64,000 nt of DNA from Actinotignum timonense (GTDB lineage: Bacteria; Actinomycetota; Actinomycetes; Actinomycetales; Actinomycetaceae). Shown piece after piece: positions 8,271-15,885 of the stretch (within the stretch, counting starts at the first letter, position 1; the number at the start of each line of letters is the position of its first letter). The DNA lies in NCBI RefSeq assembly GCF_030216305.1, contig NZ_JASOKT010000007.1, positions 1 to 64,000 on the forward strand. Direction: 5' to 3'. The notes under the pieces were generated by a model. That model worked only from the letters and a program-made list of their open reading frames with translations. It did not search any database and had not been told where the DNA came from. Made by a program: the position numbers and the translations under genes.

Positions 8271-8978
8271 GCGGCGTCCTTTCTCAGGCGCCATCGGGGC
8301 GATGGCGCGGTATCGGTTCTTGCACGACGGCGGAATTGCCGCCGCGCCCTGGTGCCCACGAACCACGGTTCCCAATATGCGCCACCCACTGGGCAGCCCA
8401 TAGCGGGACCGATCCGCGACCCTCGTATGCGGGCACGCGTATTACGACCGGAGATAACCGGCCGCCTGTACATACTACCCCACCCGGAAAAACGGGGAAC
8501 GGCGGGCGGATGTGATTTTCGCGGGAATATTGCGGCTAGAGAGTGTGCGCACGGGGCGGGCACATAGACGGGCCTGGTAAGCACGTATACGGGGCGGCGC
8601 GTATATGGTGCGGGACCGTCAGGGCGAGCGCCGCTCGCACACGTGCACCCGCTACGTCTCACGATGCGGCTGAGGTTGTACAGCGTTGCCACATGACTAT
8701 AGGATGACCTGCATAGTTACTAACACTGCAATCTAGGAGCGACCTGCCCTATGAGAGTCCTTGAATCCAACACCTATCGCATCAAGGAAATTCTCTTTAT
8801 ATAAAAATGCGAGAAAGTCGTATTCTCGCACGCGTTTAGCGATGATGCGCGCCCGGAGCTTATAACTACTTTTCTGAAGCCTCCGGGTGAGTACGCCTAT
8901 GTACTTTCCTAAATGGCGGGTGCGGGAGGGGTTCATGCTGCCCTGAATACGGCAATTGGATTGATAAGGACAAGGATT
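8271..8978. other. 708-base intergenic region between rpsB and the ABC operon
   Basis: No supported gene. The first 400 bases are GC-rich and presumably hold the rpsB promoter and leader. From about 8690 the composition becomes clearly AT-richer than the neighbours (for example around 8785-8810), with a perfect hairpin at 8808-8830 and the ribosome binding site of the ABC gene at 8966-8976. A minus-strand open frame at 8733-9209 overlaps the ABC gene and resembles no protein I know. Confidence 0.55.
8803..8830 (-). terminator. Orphan terminator-like hairpin
   Basis: TGCGAGAA (8808-8815) and TTCTCGCA (8823-8830) are perfect 8-bp arms around a 7-base loop. On the minus strand the stem is followed by TTTTTATATAAA, the pattern of an intrinsic terminator, yet no credible minus-strand gene lies upstream. 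Confidence 0.5.
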
Positions 8979-9941
8979 TTGATAGATCCTCATATTCCCG
9001 TCCTCGATGTCGCCCATGTGCGGCGCGTTTTCGGGAAAGATAAATTTGTTGCAGTTGAAGATGTGTCCCTCCAGGTGCAGGCAGGCCAGGTGCATGCCTT
9101 GCTCGGTCCGAACGGGGCCGGGAAAACCACAACGGTGCGGATGTGCGCCACCTTGCTGGCCCCCACGTCGGGGCAGGTGCGGATCGCGGGGATTGACGCG
9201 GTGCGCCATCCGGAGAAGGCACGCTCACGCCTGGGCCTGGTGTTAGGCGGCGACCTCGGGTTTTATCCGCGGGCTACGGCGCGCGATAATCTCCTCTATT
9301 TTGCCGACCTGCAAGGGGTGGCGAGCGGGCAGCGGCGCGGCGCCGTCGCTGATGTTCTTGAGCGTGTCAAGCTCACCGATTCTGCCGGGGCCAAGGTGGG
9401 CCAGTTTTCGCGCGGTATGCGCCAGCGTCTCCACCTGGCGCGCGCCTTATTGGGCGCCCCGCCACTCCTTCTTCTTGACGAACCGACCACGGGGCTGGAC
9501 CCCGATGTCGCGCTAACGGTGCGCGATATTCTCCGCGAGGTTGCCGCCGGCGGCGCCGCCGTGCTCCTCACCTCGCATTCCATGCCGGAGGTGGAAGAAC
9601 TGGCGGATATCATCACCGTCATCGGCACCGGCAAAATCGCGGTTCGCGGCAGTGTGCGCGATATTGCGGACTATGCCGGGGTGGGTGCAACCACAACGTT
9701 CACACTGGGTGCGCGCAAGGCAGATATTTTCGCGGGCCTCGAAGCTGCGTTCCCCGAAGCGGTGATTATTCGCCGTCCGCGCGCGGGTAATTGGGCGGTC
9801 ACGATCTATTGGGATGCGCGCTCCGGTGCGCAAGCCGAACGCCTGGTGGCGCTTCTCGGGCACGAGCCGGAGGACCTGGTGACCCGCCCGGCCTCGCTGG
9901 AGGAAACGTATCTGGCGCTGGCAGATGGGTTGGCGCGGTGA
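8979..9941 (+). CDS. ABC transporter ATP-binding protein
   Basis: Cytoplasmic ATPase of an ABC-2-like exporter, 320 residues. Walker A is GPNGAGKTTT (near residue 44), the signature region is FSRGMRQRLHLARAL (a variant of LSGGQ), Walker B is LLLLDEPTTGLD and the switch His is in LTSHSM. About 100 C-terminal residues form an accessory domain typical of drug, Nod-factor or lipid exporters. I chose TTG 8979 because two AAGGA-like Shine-Dalgarno sequences end 2 and 8 bases before it and conserved sequence begins right after it; an ATG at 8913 is an alternative. First gene of a coupled four-gene operon. Confidence 0.88.
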   Translation: MIDPHIPVLDVAHVRRVFGKDKFVAVEDVSLQVQAGQVHALLGPNGAGKTTTVRMCATLLAPTSGQVRIAGIDAVRHPEKARSRLGLVLGGDLGFYPRATARDNLLYFADLQGVASGQRRGAVADVLERVKLTDSAGAKVGQFSRGMRQRLHLARALLGAPPLLLLDEPTTGLDPDVALTVRDILREVAAGGAAVLLTSHSMPEVEELADIITVIGTGKIAVRGSVRDIADYAGVGATTTFTLGARKADIFAGLEAAFPEAVIIRRPRAGNWAVTIYWDARSGAQAERLVALLGHEPEDLVTRPASLEETYLALADGLAR

Positions 9942-10684
9942 TCCGGCAGTTACGTATGAGCGCTTTTCACGTGCGCCAATTTGTGTCTGTCCCCTATTTT
10001 ATCCAGCTCATGGTGACGACGACGCTCGCCACCGCACTGGTGCAATTCCTGAGTTTCCGAGCTTTCGGGACTATGAGCGCGACGCAGGGGTGGGTGCGTG
10101 CCGGGATTATCGGCATGTGGACCACGGCCACTTGCGCCGCCGGAATTATTGGTTTCGAGCGTTATAAGGGCACCCTCGTCTACCTGGTGAGCGCGCCGAT
10201 TGGGGCGCTACGGAGCCTAGCCGCGGTGGTGGCATCGGCCGGTTCCTTCGGGCTGGCGGCATTCCCGGTGGCCTGGGTGACGTGGGCTCTGTGCTCCGCC
10301 TCAATCACCTTTACTGCACCGTCGTGGGGTTTTGCGTGCGGCGTCCTTCTGTTGTGGATGGGTTGCTTGAGCGTATCCTTCGTCATCGCCGCGCTTTTCG
10401 TGCTCACCCCGAACGCGATTAGTTACGAAGGTCTGCTTCTGGTTCCGATGTTTTTAGCATCCGGGATTCTTTTTACGACGACGGCGCCACCTGCCTGGCT
10501 GGCCTATCTCTCCCTCTTCGTCCCCCTCTCGATGCCCACCTCCCTGCTCTTCGGAGAAGCTATTACCTGGAGCGACGTGGCGATCTGGGCGGTCGTGCTG
10601 GGTACGTGGCTGGCAGCGGCGGGTGTGGCGGGACGCGCGGCGCTGCGCCGTGCTACCCGCTCCGGGACTTTGGAGGTGATGTGA
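9938..10684 (+). CDS. ABC-2-like transporter permease 1
   Basis: A 248-residue membrane protein with about six hydrophobic segments and no soluble domain, predicted to be one half of the membrane channel served by the preceding ATPase. It starts at GTG 9938, overlapping the ATPase stop by four bases (GTGA). The frame runs further upstream, but inside the ATPase gene. Substrate unknown. Pairs of unequal permeases next to one ATPase are common in actinobacterial multidrug or peptide exporters (family knowledge). Confidence 0.8.
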   Translation: MIRQLRMSAFHVRQFVSVPYFIQLMVTTTLATALVQFLSFRAFGTMSATQGWVRAGIIGMWTTATCAAGIIGFERYKGTLVYLVSAPIGALRSLAAVVASAGSFGLAAFPVAWVTWALCSASITFTAPSWGFACGVLLLWMGCLSVSFVIAALFVLTPNAISYEGLLLVPMFLASGILFTTTAPPAWLAYLSLFVPLSMPTSLLFGEAITWSDVAIWAVVLGTWLAAAGVAGRAALRRATRSGTLEVM

Positions 10685-11436
10685 TGCTGACGCGTTATCG
10701 CTCGATTATTCGGGTCTCCTGGGCTTCGTCAGTGACCTTTGCGACGGTGGGGACGGCGGTGACCGCCCTCCTGGTGCTTCCGCTCCTCGACGTGCTTTTT
10801 GATGTGGTGCTCGGCAATGATGTGGGAACCCCGGACCTGGTGCGCACCGGCTATGCCGCGGCGCTGGTTGCTTTGGCCACGTCGGTGGCCTCCGGAGTGG
10901 TCAGCGCGGTGGCAACCGACCGGGCGCTGGGGATCTTCCAGGAAGTTCACCTGCGCCGTCGCTTCGACGTGGTGTACTGGGTGGCGGTGGCTACCGTTCC
11001 ATGTATCTTGGCGGTCTCCACCGGTAGTGCGGCCATCGGCGCCGTCTGCCTGCTCTCCCCGGACAAAGATGCCGCGCTGCTGGGGCGAGTGACGCTCTTA
11101 GCGGTGGCTGCTTTGGTATGCGGGGTGCTGCTCGGAGTGGCAGCGGCCGGGATCGGGGTGGATCTGCCCGATCCGTATCTGGGGGCAACGCTACTCGCGA
11201 CGTTCTTGCCGGTATTCACCGGGGTTATTGTGCCTCTCGAGTACTACCCGCCCGTGCTGGCAGCACTGGCGAATGCCGTCCCCCTCTCGGGAACCATTGC
11301 CGGTATCGCTGAGCCGGCCGGGTGGCTGGTAGTCCGCGATATTGCGGTTGCGGCGCTCTGGGCCGGTATCGGTGTATTAGCGACCCGCCATGCGGTGGCC
11401 CGGCTGCGTTCGGGTATGCGGAGGGATGTTTTATGA
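10684..11436 (+). CDS. ABC-2-like transporter permease 2
   Basis: A 250-residue membrane protein with about six hydrophobic segments, the second permease of this exporter. It has the same length class as permease 1 but diverged sequence. A PLEYYPPVLAALANAVPLS segment near residue 190 resembles the conserved late loop of ABC-2 permeases. The ATG at 10684 shares one base with the stop of permease 1, and GGAGG at 10672-10676 is a good Shine-Dalgarno. Its own stop overlaps the rsgA start. Confidence 0.8.
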   Translation: MLTRYRSIIRVSWASSVTFATVGTAVTALLVLPLLDVLFDVVLGNDVGTPDLVRTGYAAALVALATSVASGVVSAVATDRALGIFQEVHLRRRFDVVYWVAVATVPCILAVSTGSAAIGAVCLLSPDKDAALLGRVTLLAVAALVCGVLLGVAAAGIGVDLPDPYLGATLLATFLPVFTGVIVPLEYYPPVLAALANAVPLSGTIAGIAEPAGWLVVRDIAVAALWAGIGVLATRHAVARLRSGMRRDVL

Positions 11437-12539
11437 CTTTTCTGGGTTTTGATGAACGCTGGGCCGCCTACCTGACAGTCGCGGAAATGAGCCTTGGCGG
11501 CGCCGCGCGCGTGCACGGCGGGCGGATCGCCGCGGTACATCGCGGCGCCGTTGAGGTTCTCCGCGTTGATGAGGCCGGTGCGCCGGACGAGGTGCCGGAC
11601 GGGGCTGCGCATGGTGCGCCGGACGGGGCACCGTTGCGCATTGACCTCGATATTCCGGGCCACTGCCGGGATAGTGAATCCTGGCCGCCGATGGTGGGTG
11701 ACTGGGTAGGCGTGGATGATGCCGGGCATATTCTCGACATTTTGCCGCGCCGGACCTACCTCACCCGCCCGTCGGTGGGCCGTGCTGCTCTCGAGCAACC
11801 TATCTGCGCGAATATTGATGTGGTTCTCATTGTGGAACCCGCGGTGCCAGCAGCCAGTCGCGGGCGTATCGAACGCTTCGTGGCCCTGGCCCACGCGAGC
11901 GGGGCCCGCCCCTGGCTGGTGCTCACGAAGGCGGACCTGGCAAACCCGGCAGATCTTCAGGAACTGGGGGAAGGGTGCGAAGAAGTGCTTGCGCTTGATG
12001 CGCGCTCGGCTGTGGACGTGGCGCGACTCGTTGAGCTCCTCTCCGGCACGGTCGTGGTGGTGGGGCGCTCCGGCGCGGGAAAATCCACCCTCACCAATAC
12101 CTTGCTCGGAGCCACCCAGACGGTGGGAACGGTGCGCGAAAGCGACCATAAGGGTCGGCACACCACCACCGGACGCCAGCTGGTTTGCGGAGAACACTTC
12201 GCGGTCATCGACACTCCCGGGGTACGTGCACTGGGAGCCACGATGGACACGGAGGCGATTGCGGATACCTTCGCGGATATTCGCGAACTAGCTGCTTCGT
12301 GCCATTTCGCGAATTGTAGCCACGGGCGAGAGCCGAGGTGTGCGGTGCGCGAGGCATGCGCGAGCGGTGCTTTGGACGTGGACCGGCTGGATCGCTATCT
12401 GCGAATGATGGCGGAGGCGGAGCGGTTACGCTCCCGCAGCGATGCGAGAACGGCGCGGAGCCAGGACCGGCACGCTTCGAAAGAGAATACCCGCGGGCGG
12501 CGGGAAACGATGCGCCTAAAGGGCAAAAACCGCGGATAA
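11433..12539 (+). CDS. rsgA: Small ribosomal subunit biogenesis GTPase RsgA
   Basis: Circularly permuted GTPase that helps late maturation of the 30S subunit. Order of motifs in the 368 residues: OB-fold region; G4 as LTKADL; G1 as GRSGAGKST; G3 as DTPGVRALG; then the zinc-binding knuckle CHFANCSHGREPRCAV (C-x5-C-x-H-x5-C); and a basic C-terminal tail. The N-terminal domain carries an imperfect Asp/Gly/Pro-Ala repeat (GAPDEVPDGAAHGAPDGAP) not typical of the family. The ATG overlaps the permease 2 stop by four bases, an unusual coupling of a ribosome assembly factor to an exporter. Confidence 0.93.
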   Translation: MTFLGFDERWAAYLTVAEMSLGGAARVHGGRIAAVHRGAVEVLRVDEAGAPDEVPDGAAHGAPDGAPLRIDLDIPGHCRDSESWPPMVGDWVGVDDAGHILDILPRRTYLTRPSVGRAALEQPICANIDVVLIVEPAVPAASRGRIERFVALAHASGARPWLVLTKADLANPADLQELGEGCEEVLALDARSAVDVARLVELLSGTVVVVGRSGAGKSTLTNTLLGATQTVGTVRESDHKGRHTTTGRQLVCGEHFAVIDTPGVRALGATMDTEAIADTFADIRELAASCHFANCSHGREPRCAVREACASGALDVDRLDRYLRMMAEAERLRSRSDARTARSQDRHASKENTRGRRETMRLKGKNRG

Positions 12540-12581
12540 CAGCGCAAAATCCCGGGGCGAGCGCCCGGATACAAGCCCGAG

Positions 12582-12619
12582 CTATCCACAGGATGCTGGA
12601 ACGCATCGACTATCCACAG
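12582..12619 (+). promoter_or_regulatory. Pair of DnaA-box-like CTATCCACAG sites
   Basis: CTATCCACAG occurs at 12582-12591 and 12610-12619, each one mismatch from the DnaA box TTATCCACA, in the spacer before the M23-like gene. Exact TTATCCACAG sequences are found in two other spacers of this window. Confidence 0.35.
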
Positions 12620-12670
12620 CCTGCGGTGGCCCTCTGGCAGGCGAGTCCTAGCCAGGGCATGCTCAGCCCT

Positions 12671-13411
12671 ATGAAGACTCTCAGGATTTTTGCGACTCAA
12701 TTCCCCGGTGCACGCTGTGGCCCGGGCACCAGTACCCGTGCCCGGGCCGCAGTGCGCTCGCGCTCCCGTGCGGGGCGCATAATCGTGGCACGCTGCCTGG
12801 CTGCGGCCGGCGCAGCTCTTACCCTGGTGGCGAGCCTTATTTCAGAATCAGCATCTGGCACGGTGGCGGCGTCGTCGGATAATACCCCCGCGCCGGCCGC
12901 AACCTCGACAACGGATAGCGAGCCGGAAAAACCACTTACGTCCACGCCCGTGGCGGACGCTGAAAATGTAGCCCATACGAAAGCAGCGCAGCCTCGCGCC
13001 ACCGGCTTCCACTCCCCTACCGGTAGCGCGCCGGTGGTGACCCGGCCCTTTGATCCGCCCAAGCACAATTGGCTGCCCGGGCATCGCGGTGTCGATGTGG
13101 AGCTTCCAGCGGGGAGTCCGGTGCTGGCTGCTGGCTCGGGCACCGTGGTGTATGCCGGGATGCTCGCGGACCGCCCCGTTATTTCTATTGAACACGCCAA
13201 TGGCCTGCGCACCACCTATGAACCCGTGGAGCCAAGCGTGCACCGCGGGGATACCGTGAGCGCCGGGACCGTGATTGGAACGTTGCTGGCCGGCCATGAG
13301 GATGGCGGGCGCTTCCCCGGGGATGTTTTGCACTGGGGCGCACGGCGCGGGAAAACCTATATTGACCCGCTCTCGCTCCTCTACCGGCGTGAAATTCGCC
13401 TGTACCCGTAA
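12671..13411 (+). CDS. Exported M23/LytM-domain protein with degenerate active site
   Basis: A 246-residue envelope protein: basic N-terminus, one hydrophobic signal or anchor segment (about residues 35-58), a Pro/Ser/Thr-rich linker, and a LytM domain (about 120-240). The domain keeps HRGVDV (first zinc-binding His and Asp), but the canonical HLHFE-type motif reads VLHWG, so one expected His is replaced, and the usual Y-x-H site reads TTYEPV. This CLHWG-like form is common in actinobacteria and may be regulatory rather than hydrolytic. The start is uncertain (ATG 12593 and 12659 are in frame). A LytM gene near rpsB is a usual actinobacterial arrangement. Confidence 0.8.
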   Translation: MKTLRIFATQFPGARCGPGTSTRARAAVRSRSRAGRIIVARCLAAAGAALTLVASLISESASGTVAASSDNTPAPAATSTTDSEPEKPLTSTPVADAENVAHTKAAQPRATGFHSPTGSAPVVTRPFDPPKHNWLPGHRGVDVELPAGSPVLAAGSGTVVYAGMLADRPVISIEHANGLRTTYEPVEPSVHRGDTVSAGTVIGTLLAGHEDGGRFPGDVLHWGARRGKTYIDPLSLLYRREIRLYP

Positions 13412-13494
13412 CATCCGTGACGCTCACGTGACGCTCGTGTGGTATTTCAGGGATGCTTCTGTGGTGCTTCAACGATGTTTCTGGTGAGGAGTAC

Positions 13495-14430
13495 TTAGGC
13501 CCGCGGATGGGCCTGCGCGAATGCGGCCCGCAGCCTATCTGCGCTGACGTGGGTGTAGCGCTGCGTGGTTTGCAGGGAGGAGTGGCCGAGAATCTCTTGG
13601 ACGCTGCGCAAATCCGAGCCGCCGTTGAGAAGATGCGTGGCGGCGGAATGGCGCAAATCGTGGGGGGTAATATCGGGCACCCCCGCGCGGCTGGCGGCAC
13701 GGTGCACGACGTCGCGCAGCGAGCGCGGGTTGAGGCGCCTACCTTGCGCCCCCAAAAAAAGCGCCCGAGTCGGTTCTTTCATAAGAGCGGCACGCGCAGG
13801 CAGGTATTCTTGCACGGCCCGCATGGCCGGCACCCCGTACGGGACCACGCGTTCCTTATTTCCTTTTCCGACGACGCGCACCGTCAGATCGGGGCGAACC
13901 TGGTCAATATCCAAGGAACAGACTTCGCTCACGCGCAAACCCGCCGCGTACATGAGCTCGAGAGCCGCCCAGTCCCGGTAGGCAAGAGCTTCTCCGCTCT
14001 CAACAGCGTGGCTTTTCGCATTATTGAGCAATTGTTGGGCCTGGTGCTCGTTGAGAACATGCGGGAGCTCGTTGGTGACCCGAGGTGATTTCAGCCTAGA
14101 AGCCGCATCCGAAGCGGTATAGCCGCACCGGTATGCCCAGGAACTAAAAGTTCGTATCGCGGCCGATTGCCGGGCCATCGAAGCCAAAGCGCTACCGTGT
14201 TCGCGCGAATGTGCTAGCCAAGCCCGCAGATCAGCGAGATCCAGGTGTTCGAGGTCAATATCGAGGTCGGATAAGTCCTCATCCCCCGCTTTGTTTCCGG
14301 TGGATAGCTCGTGGAGAAAAGTGAGGAGGGAGAGCACCTCATGCAGATAGGCGCGGATCGTATGTTCGGAGTATCCGCGGCGCAGCCGCAATTCTCGCTC
14401 ATAACGTTCCAAGATATCTGCTACTCGCAT
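13495..14430 (-). CDS. xerC: Tyrosine recombinase XerC
   Basis: Site-specific recombinase that with XerD resolves chromosome dimers at dif. The 311 residues have an N-terminal SAM-like core-binding domain (1-115) and a catalytic domain with the full set: R166 (AAGLRVSE), K189 (GKGNKE), H257-x-x-R260 (HDLRH), H283 (LGHSS) and nucleophile Y292 (QRYTHVS). An acidic insert around residues 45-62 is unusual. The gene follows dprA as in many actinobacteria. The ATG has no well-spaced Shine-Dalgarno; CATAAA/TAAACT lies 7-9 bases upstream, so a leaderless transcript is possible. Confidence 0.95.
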   Translation of the reverse strand: MRVADILERYERELRLRRGYSEHTIRAYLHEVLSLLTFLHELSTGNKAGDEDLSDLDIDLEHLDLADLRAWLAHSREHGSALASMARQSAAIRTFSSWAYRCGYTASDAASRLKSPRVTNELPHVLNEHQAQQLLNNAKSHAVESGEALAYRDWAALELMYAAGLRVSEVCSLDIDQVRPDLTVRVVGKGNKERVVPYGVPAMRAVQEYLPARAALMKEPTRALFLGAQGRRLNPRSLRDVVHRAASRAGVPDITPHDLRHSAATHLLNGGSDLRSVQEILGHSSLQTTQRYTHVSADRLRAAFAQAHPRA

Positions 14431-14437
14431 GCTCCCC

Positions 14438-14445
14438 AGTTTATG
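14438..14445 (-). promoter_or_regulatory. Possible leaderless -10 element of xerC
   Basis: Read on the minus strand, GGCATAAACT precedes the xerC ATG; TAAACT ends seven bases before it. It resembles the GGCATAAT element seen before yeiH and smc. No clear -35. Confidence 0.3.
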
Positions 14446-14451
14446 CCAGTC

Positions 14452-15885
14452 TTAGGAGGACCGCTGCCGGCTCGCCTCCCGAGCCTGGGGCGTCAGGCGC
14501 CACTTCCCTCCTCGACTTTCCGCGATTCCTGCTACCTCGAGTTTCCCGAGGGCCGCCATCACCTCAGCAAATCCCATTCCCGCGGTCTGCGCTATTTTAT
14601 CCAGCGGCTGGTAATTACGAGCCGGTAGCGCATCACGCACCCGCACCGCCCGCGGATCACCGGCAAGCGGATCGGTAACGGCAAGCCCGAGCCCTAATTG
14701 CACCCCGCTGGCAAGGGCACGAGTGACCGTCCGGCTTGCGGCTCCGCTACGGTCATGAGCCGCCCCGTTTCCCTGCGCCGCAGTCCGAGTGCGATTGACA
14801 TGGAGGAGTTGCTGGCCGGCGCTAAAGCCGAGCATTTCCACAATATCTTCCACCCGGGTAATGCACACTGCACCTTCCCGCAGCAGCCGGTGGCATCCCG
14901 TTGAGCACATGGCGTAAATGGAGCCGGGTACTGCCCCGACCGGGATGCCGTAGGTATGGGCGTGCCCCGCGGTGTTAATGGCGCCCGACCTGTAGGGAGC
15001 TTCAATAACAACAACGGCTTGTGATAGGCCAGCAATGATCCGGTTTCGGGCCAGGAAACGGTGCCGGTGGGGAGCATTGCCCGGTGCGGTTTCGGAGAGG
15101 GCGAGCCCGCCGGTATCAAGAATCCGCGCGAAGAGTTCCTGGTGGGCTTTGGGATAGGGGCGGTTGATCCCGCTGGCGAACACCACCGCGGTCGGAGCAT
15201 TCGCAAGCACGGCGCCACGGTGGGCGGCCGCATCAATACCTATGGCTCCCCCGGAAACGATAAGGGCACCGCGTTCGGCCAGCTCGTAACTAAAATCGGT
15301 GGCGATCTTTTCGCCATAGTCGGTAGCGGCGCGCGAGCCCACCATCGCGAGCGCGGGACGATCCAGTGCCGCGATATTTCCTTTCCACCACAGCCCCAGC
15401 GGACGTTGTTCCCCGAGCTGCGCTAAGGATTGCGGCCAGGTGGGGCTACCCGGGTACGTGAATCCGTAGCCTCGGTTGAGTAGTTCGCGGTCGCGCGCAA
15501 AGCCCTGTGCATCGTACCGGGCGCTCCAGCGGCTAGCTGCCGCGCGTAGCGGTTCAGGAACTGGTGCGCCTGCGCGTGCTTCCTCGAGCCAGGCAAGCGC
15601 TCCGGCGTAACCGAGGTTATCGGTGAGAGCAACGGCGTGGTAATCCTCCCCTTCGGCCAAGCGTGTCCACGCCATTGCTGCGGTTTCTTCTTCCCAACCG
15701 GCAGCGTCTGTTCCGGTGGTTTCCGGGTGAGCCGCTCCTGTTCCGGTAGTTCCCGGGTGAGCCGCTCCTTTTCCGGTAGTTCCCGGGTGAGCCGCTAGCG
15801 TGTCGGCCGTTTCCGCGGCGGTGCCGCTCGCGCCGGCAGCTCCCGTTATTTCGCTGCTGGTCCGGGGTGTTTTATCCTCCGTCAT
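14452..15885 (-). CDS. dprA: DNA-processing protein DprA
   Basis: DprA binds incoming single-stranded DNA and loads RecA during natural transformation. The 477-residue protein has a long low-complexity N-terminus, a helical region, the Rossmann-like DprA core (AMVGSRAATDYG, VSGGAIGIDAAAHRGA, PYRSGAINTAGHA) and a C-terminal winged helix (about residues 400-465, NYQPLDKIAQ onwards). The N-terminus contains three tandem 10-residue repeats of the type AAHPGTTGTG. The start ATG 15885 overlaps the comM stop by 14 bases and has AAGGAA upstream. The order comM-dprA-xerC is conserved in actinobacteria. Confidence 0.95.
   Translation of the reverse strand: MTEDKTPRTSSEITGAAGASGTAAETADTLAAHPGTTGKGAAHPGTTGTGAAHPETTGTDAAGWEEETAAMAWTRLAEGEDYHAVALTDNLGYAGALAWLEEARAGAPVPEPLRAAASRWSARYDAQGFARDRELLNRGYGFTYPGSPTWPQSLAQLGEQRPLGLWWKGNIAALDRPALAMVGSRAATDYGEKIATDFSYELAERGALIVSGGAIGIDAAAHRGAVLANAPTAVVFASGINRPYPKAHQELFARILDTGGLALSETAPGNAPHRHRFLARNRIIAGLSQAVVVIEAPYRSGAINTAGHAHTYGIPVGAVPGSIYAMCSTGCHRLLREGAVCITRVEDIVEMLGFSAGQQLLHVNRTRTAAQGNGAAHDRSGAASRTVTRALASGVQLGLGLAVTDPLAGDPRAVRVRDALPARNYQPLDKIAQTAGMGFAEVMAALGKLEVAGIAESRGGKWRLTPQAREASRQRSS
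15710..15799 (-). repeat. Three tandem 30-base repeats within dprA
   Basis: Copies at 15710-15739, 15740-15769 and 15770-15799 differ by only a few bases and encode about three AAHPGTTGTG decapeptides in the N-terminal linker of DprA. The unit length is a multiple of three, so copy changes keep the frame. Confidence 0.9.

Noticed and set aside
8252..8692. 146-residue minus-strand frame with PVYV repeats upstream of rpsB
   Set aside because: Arg/Pro-rich composition typical of a GC-rich spacer, overlapping the rpsB start and leader; no family match.
8733..9209. 158-residue minus-strand frame before and within the ABC ATPase gene
   Set aside because: It overlaps the ATPase reading frame by over 200 bases, has no ribosome binding site or family resemblance, and contains the 8808-8830 hairpin.
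12582..12619. Replication origin from clustered DnaA-like boxes
   Set aside because: Only two imperfect boxes, and no dnaA, dnaN, recF or AT-rich unwinding element nearby.
12338..12670. Upstream extension of the LytM-like gene overlapping rsgA
   Set aside because: The upstream part lies in another frame of rsgA and lacks signal peptide features; the start near 12671 (or 12593-12659) is more likely.
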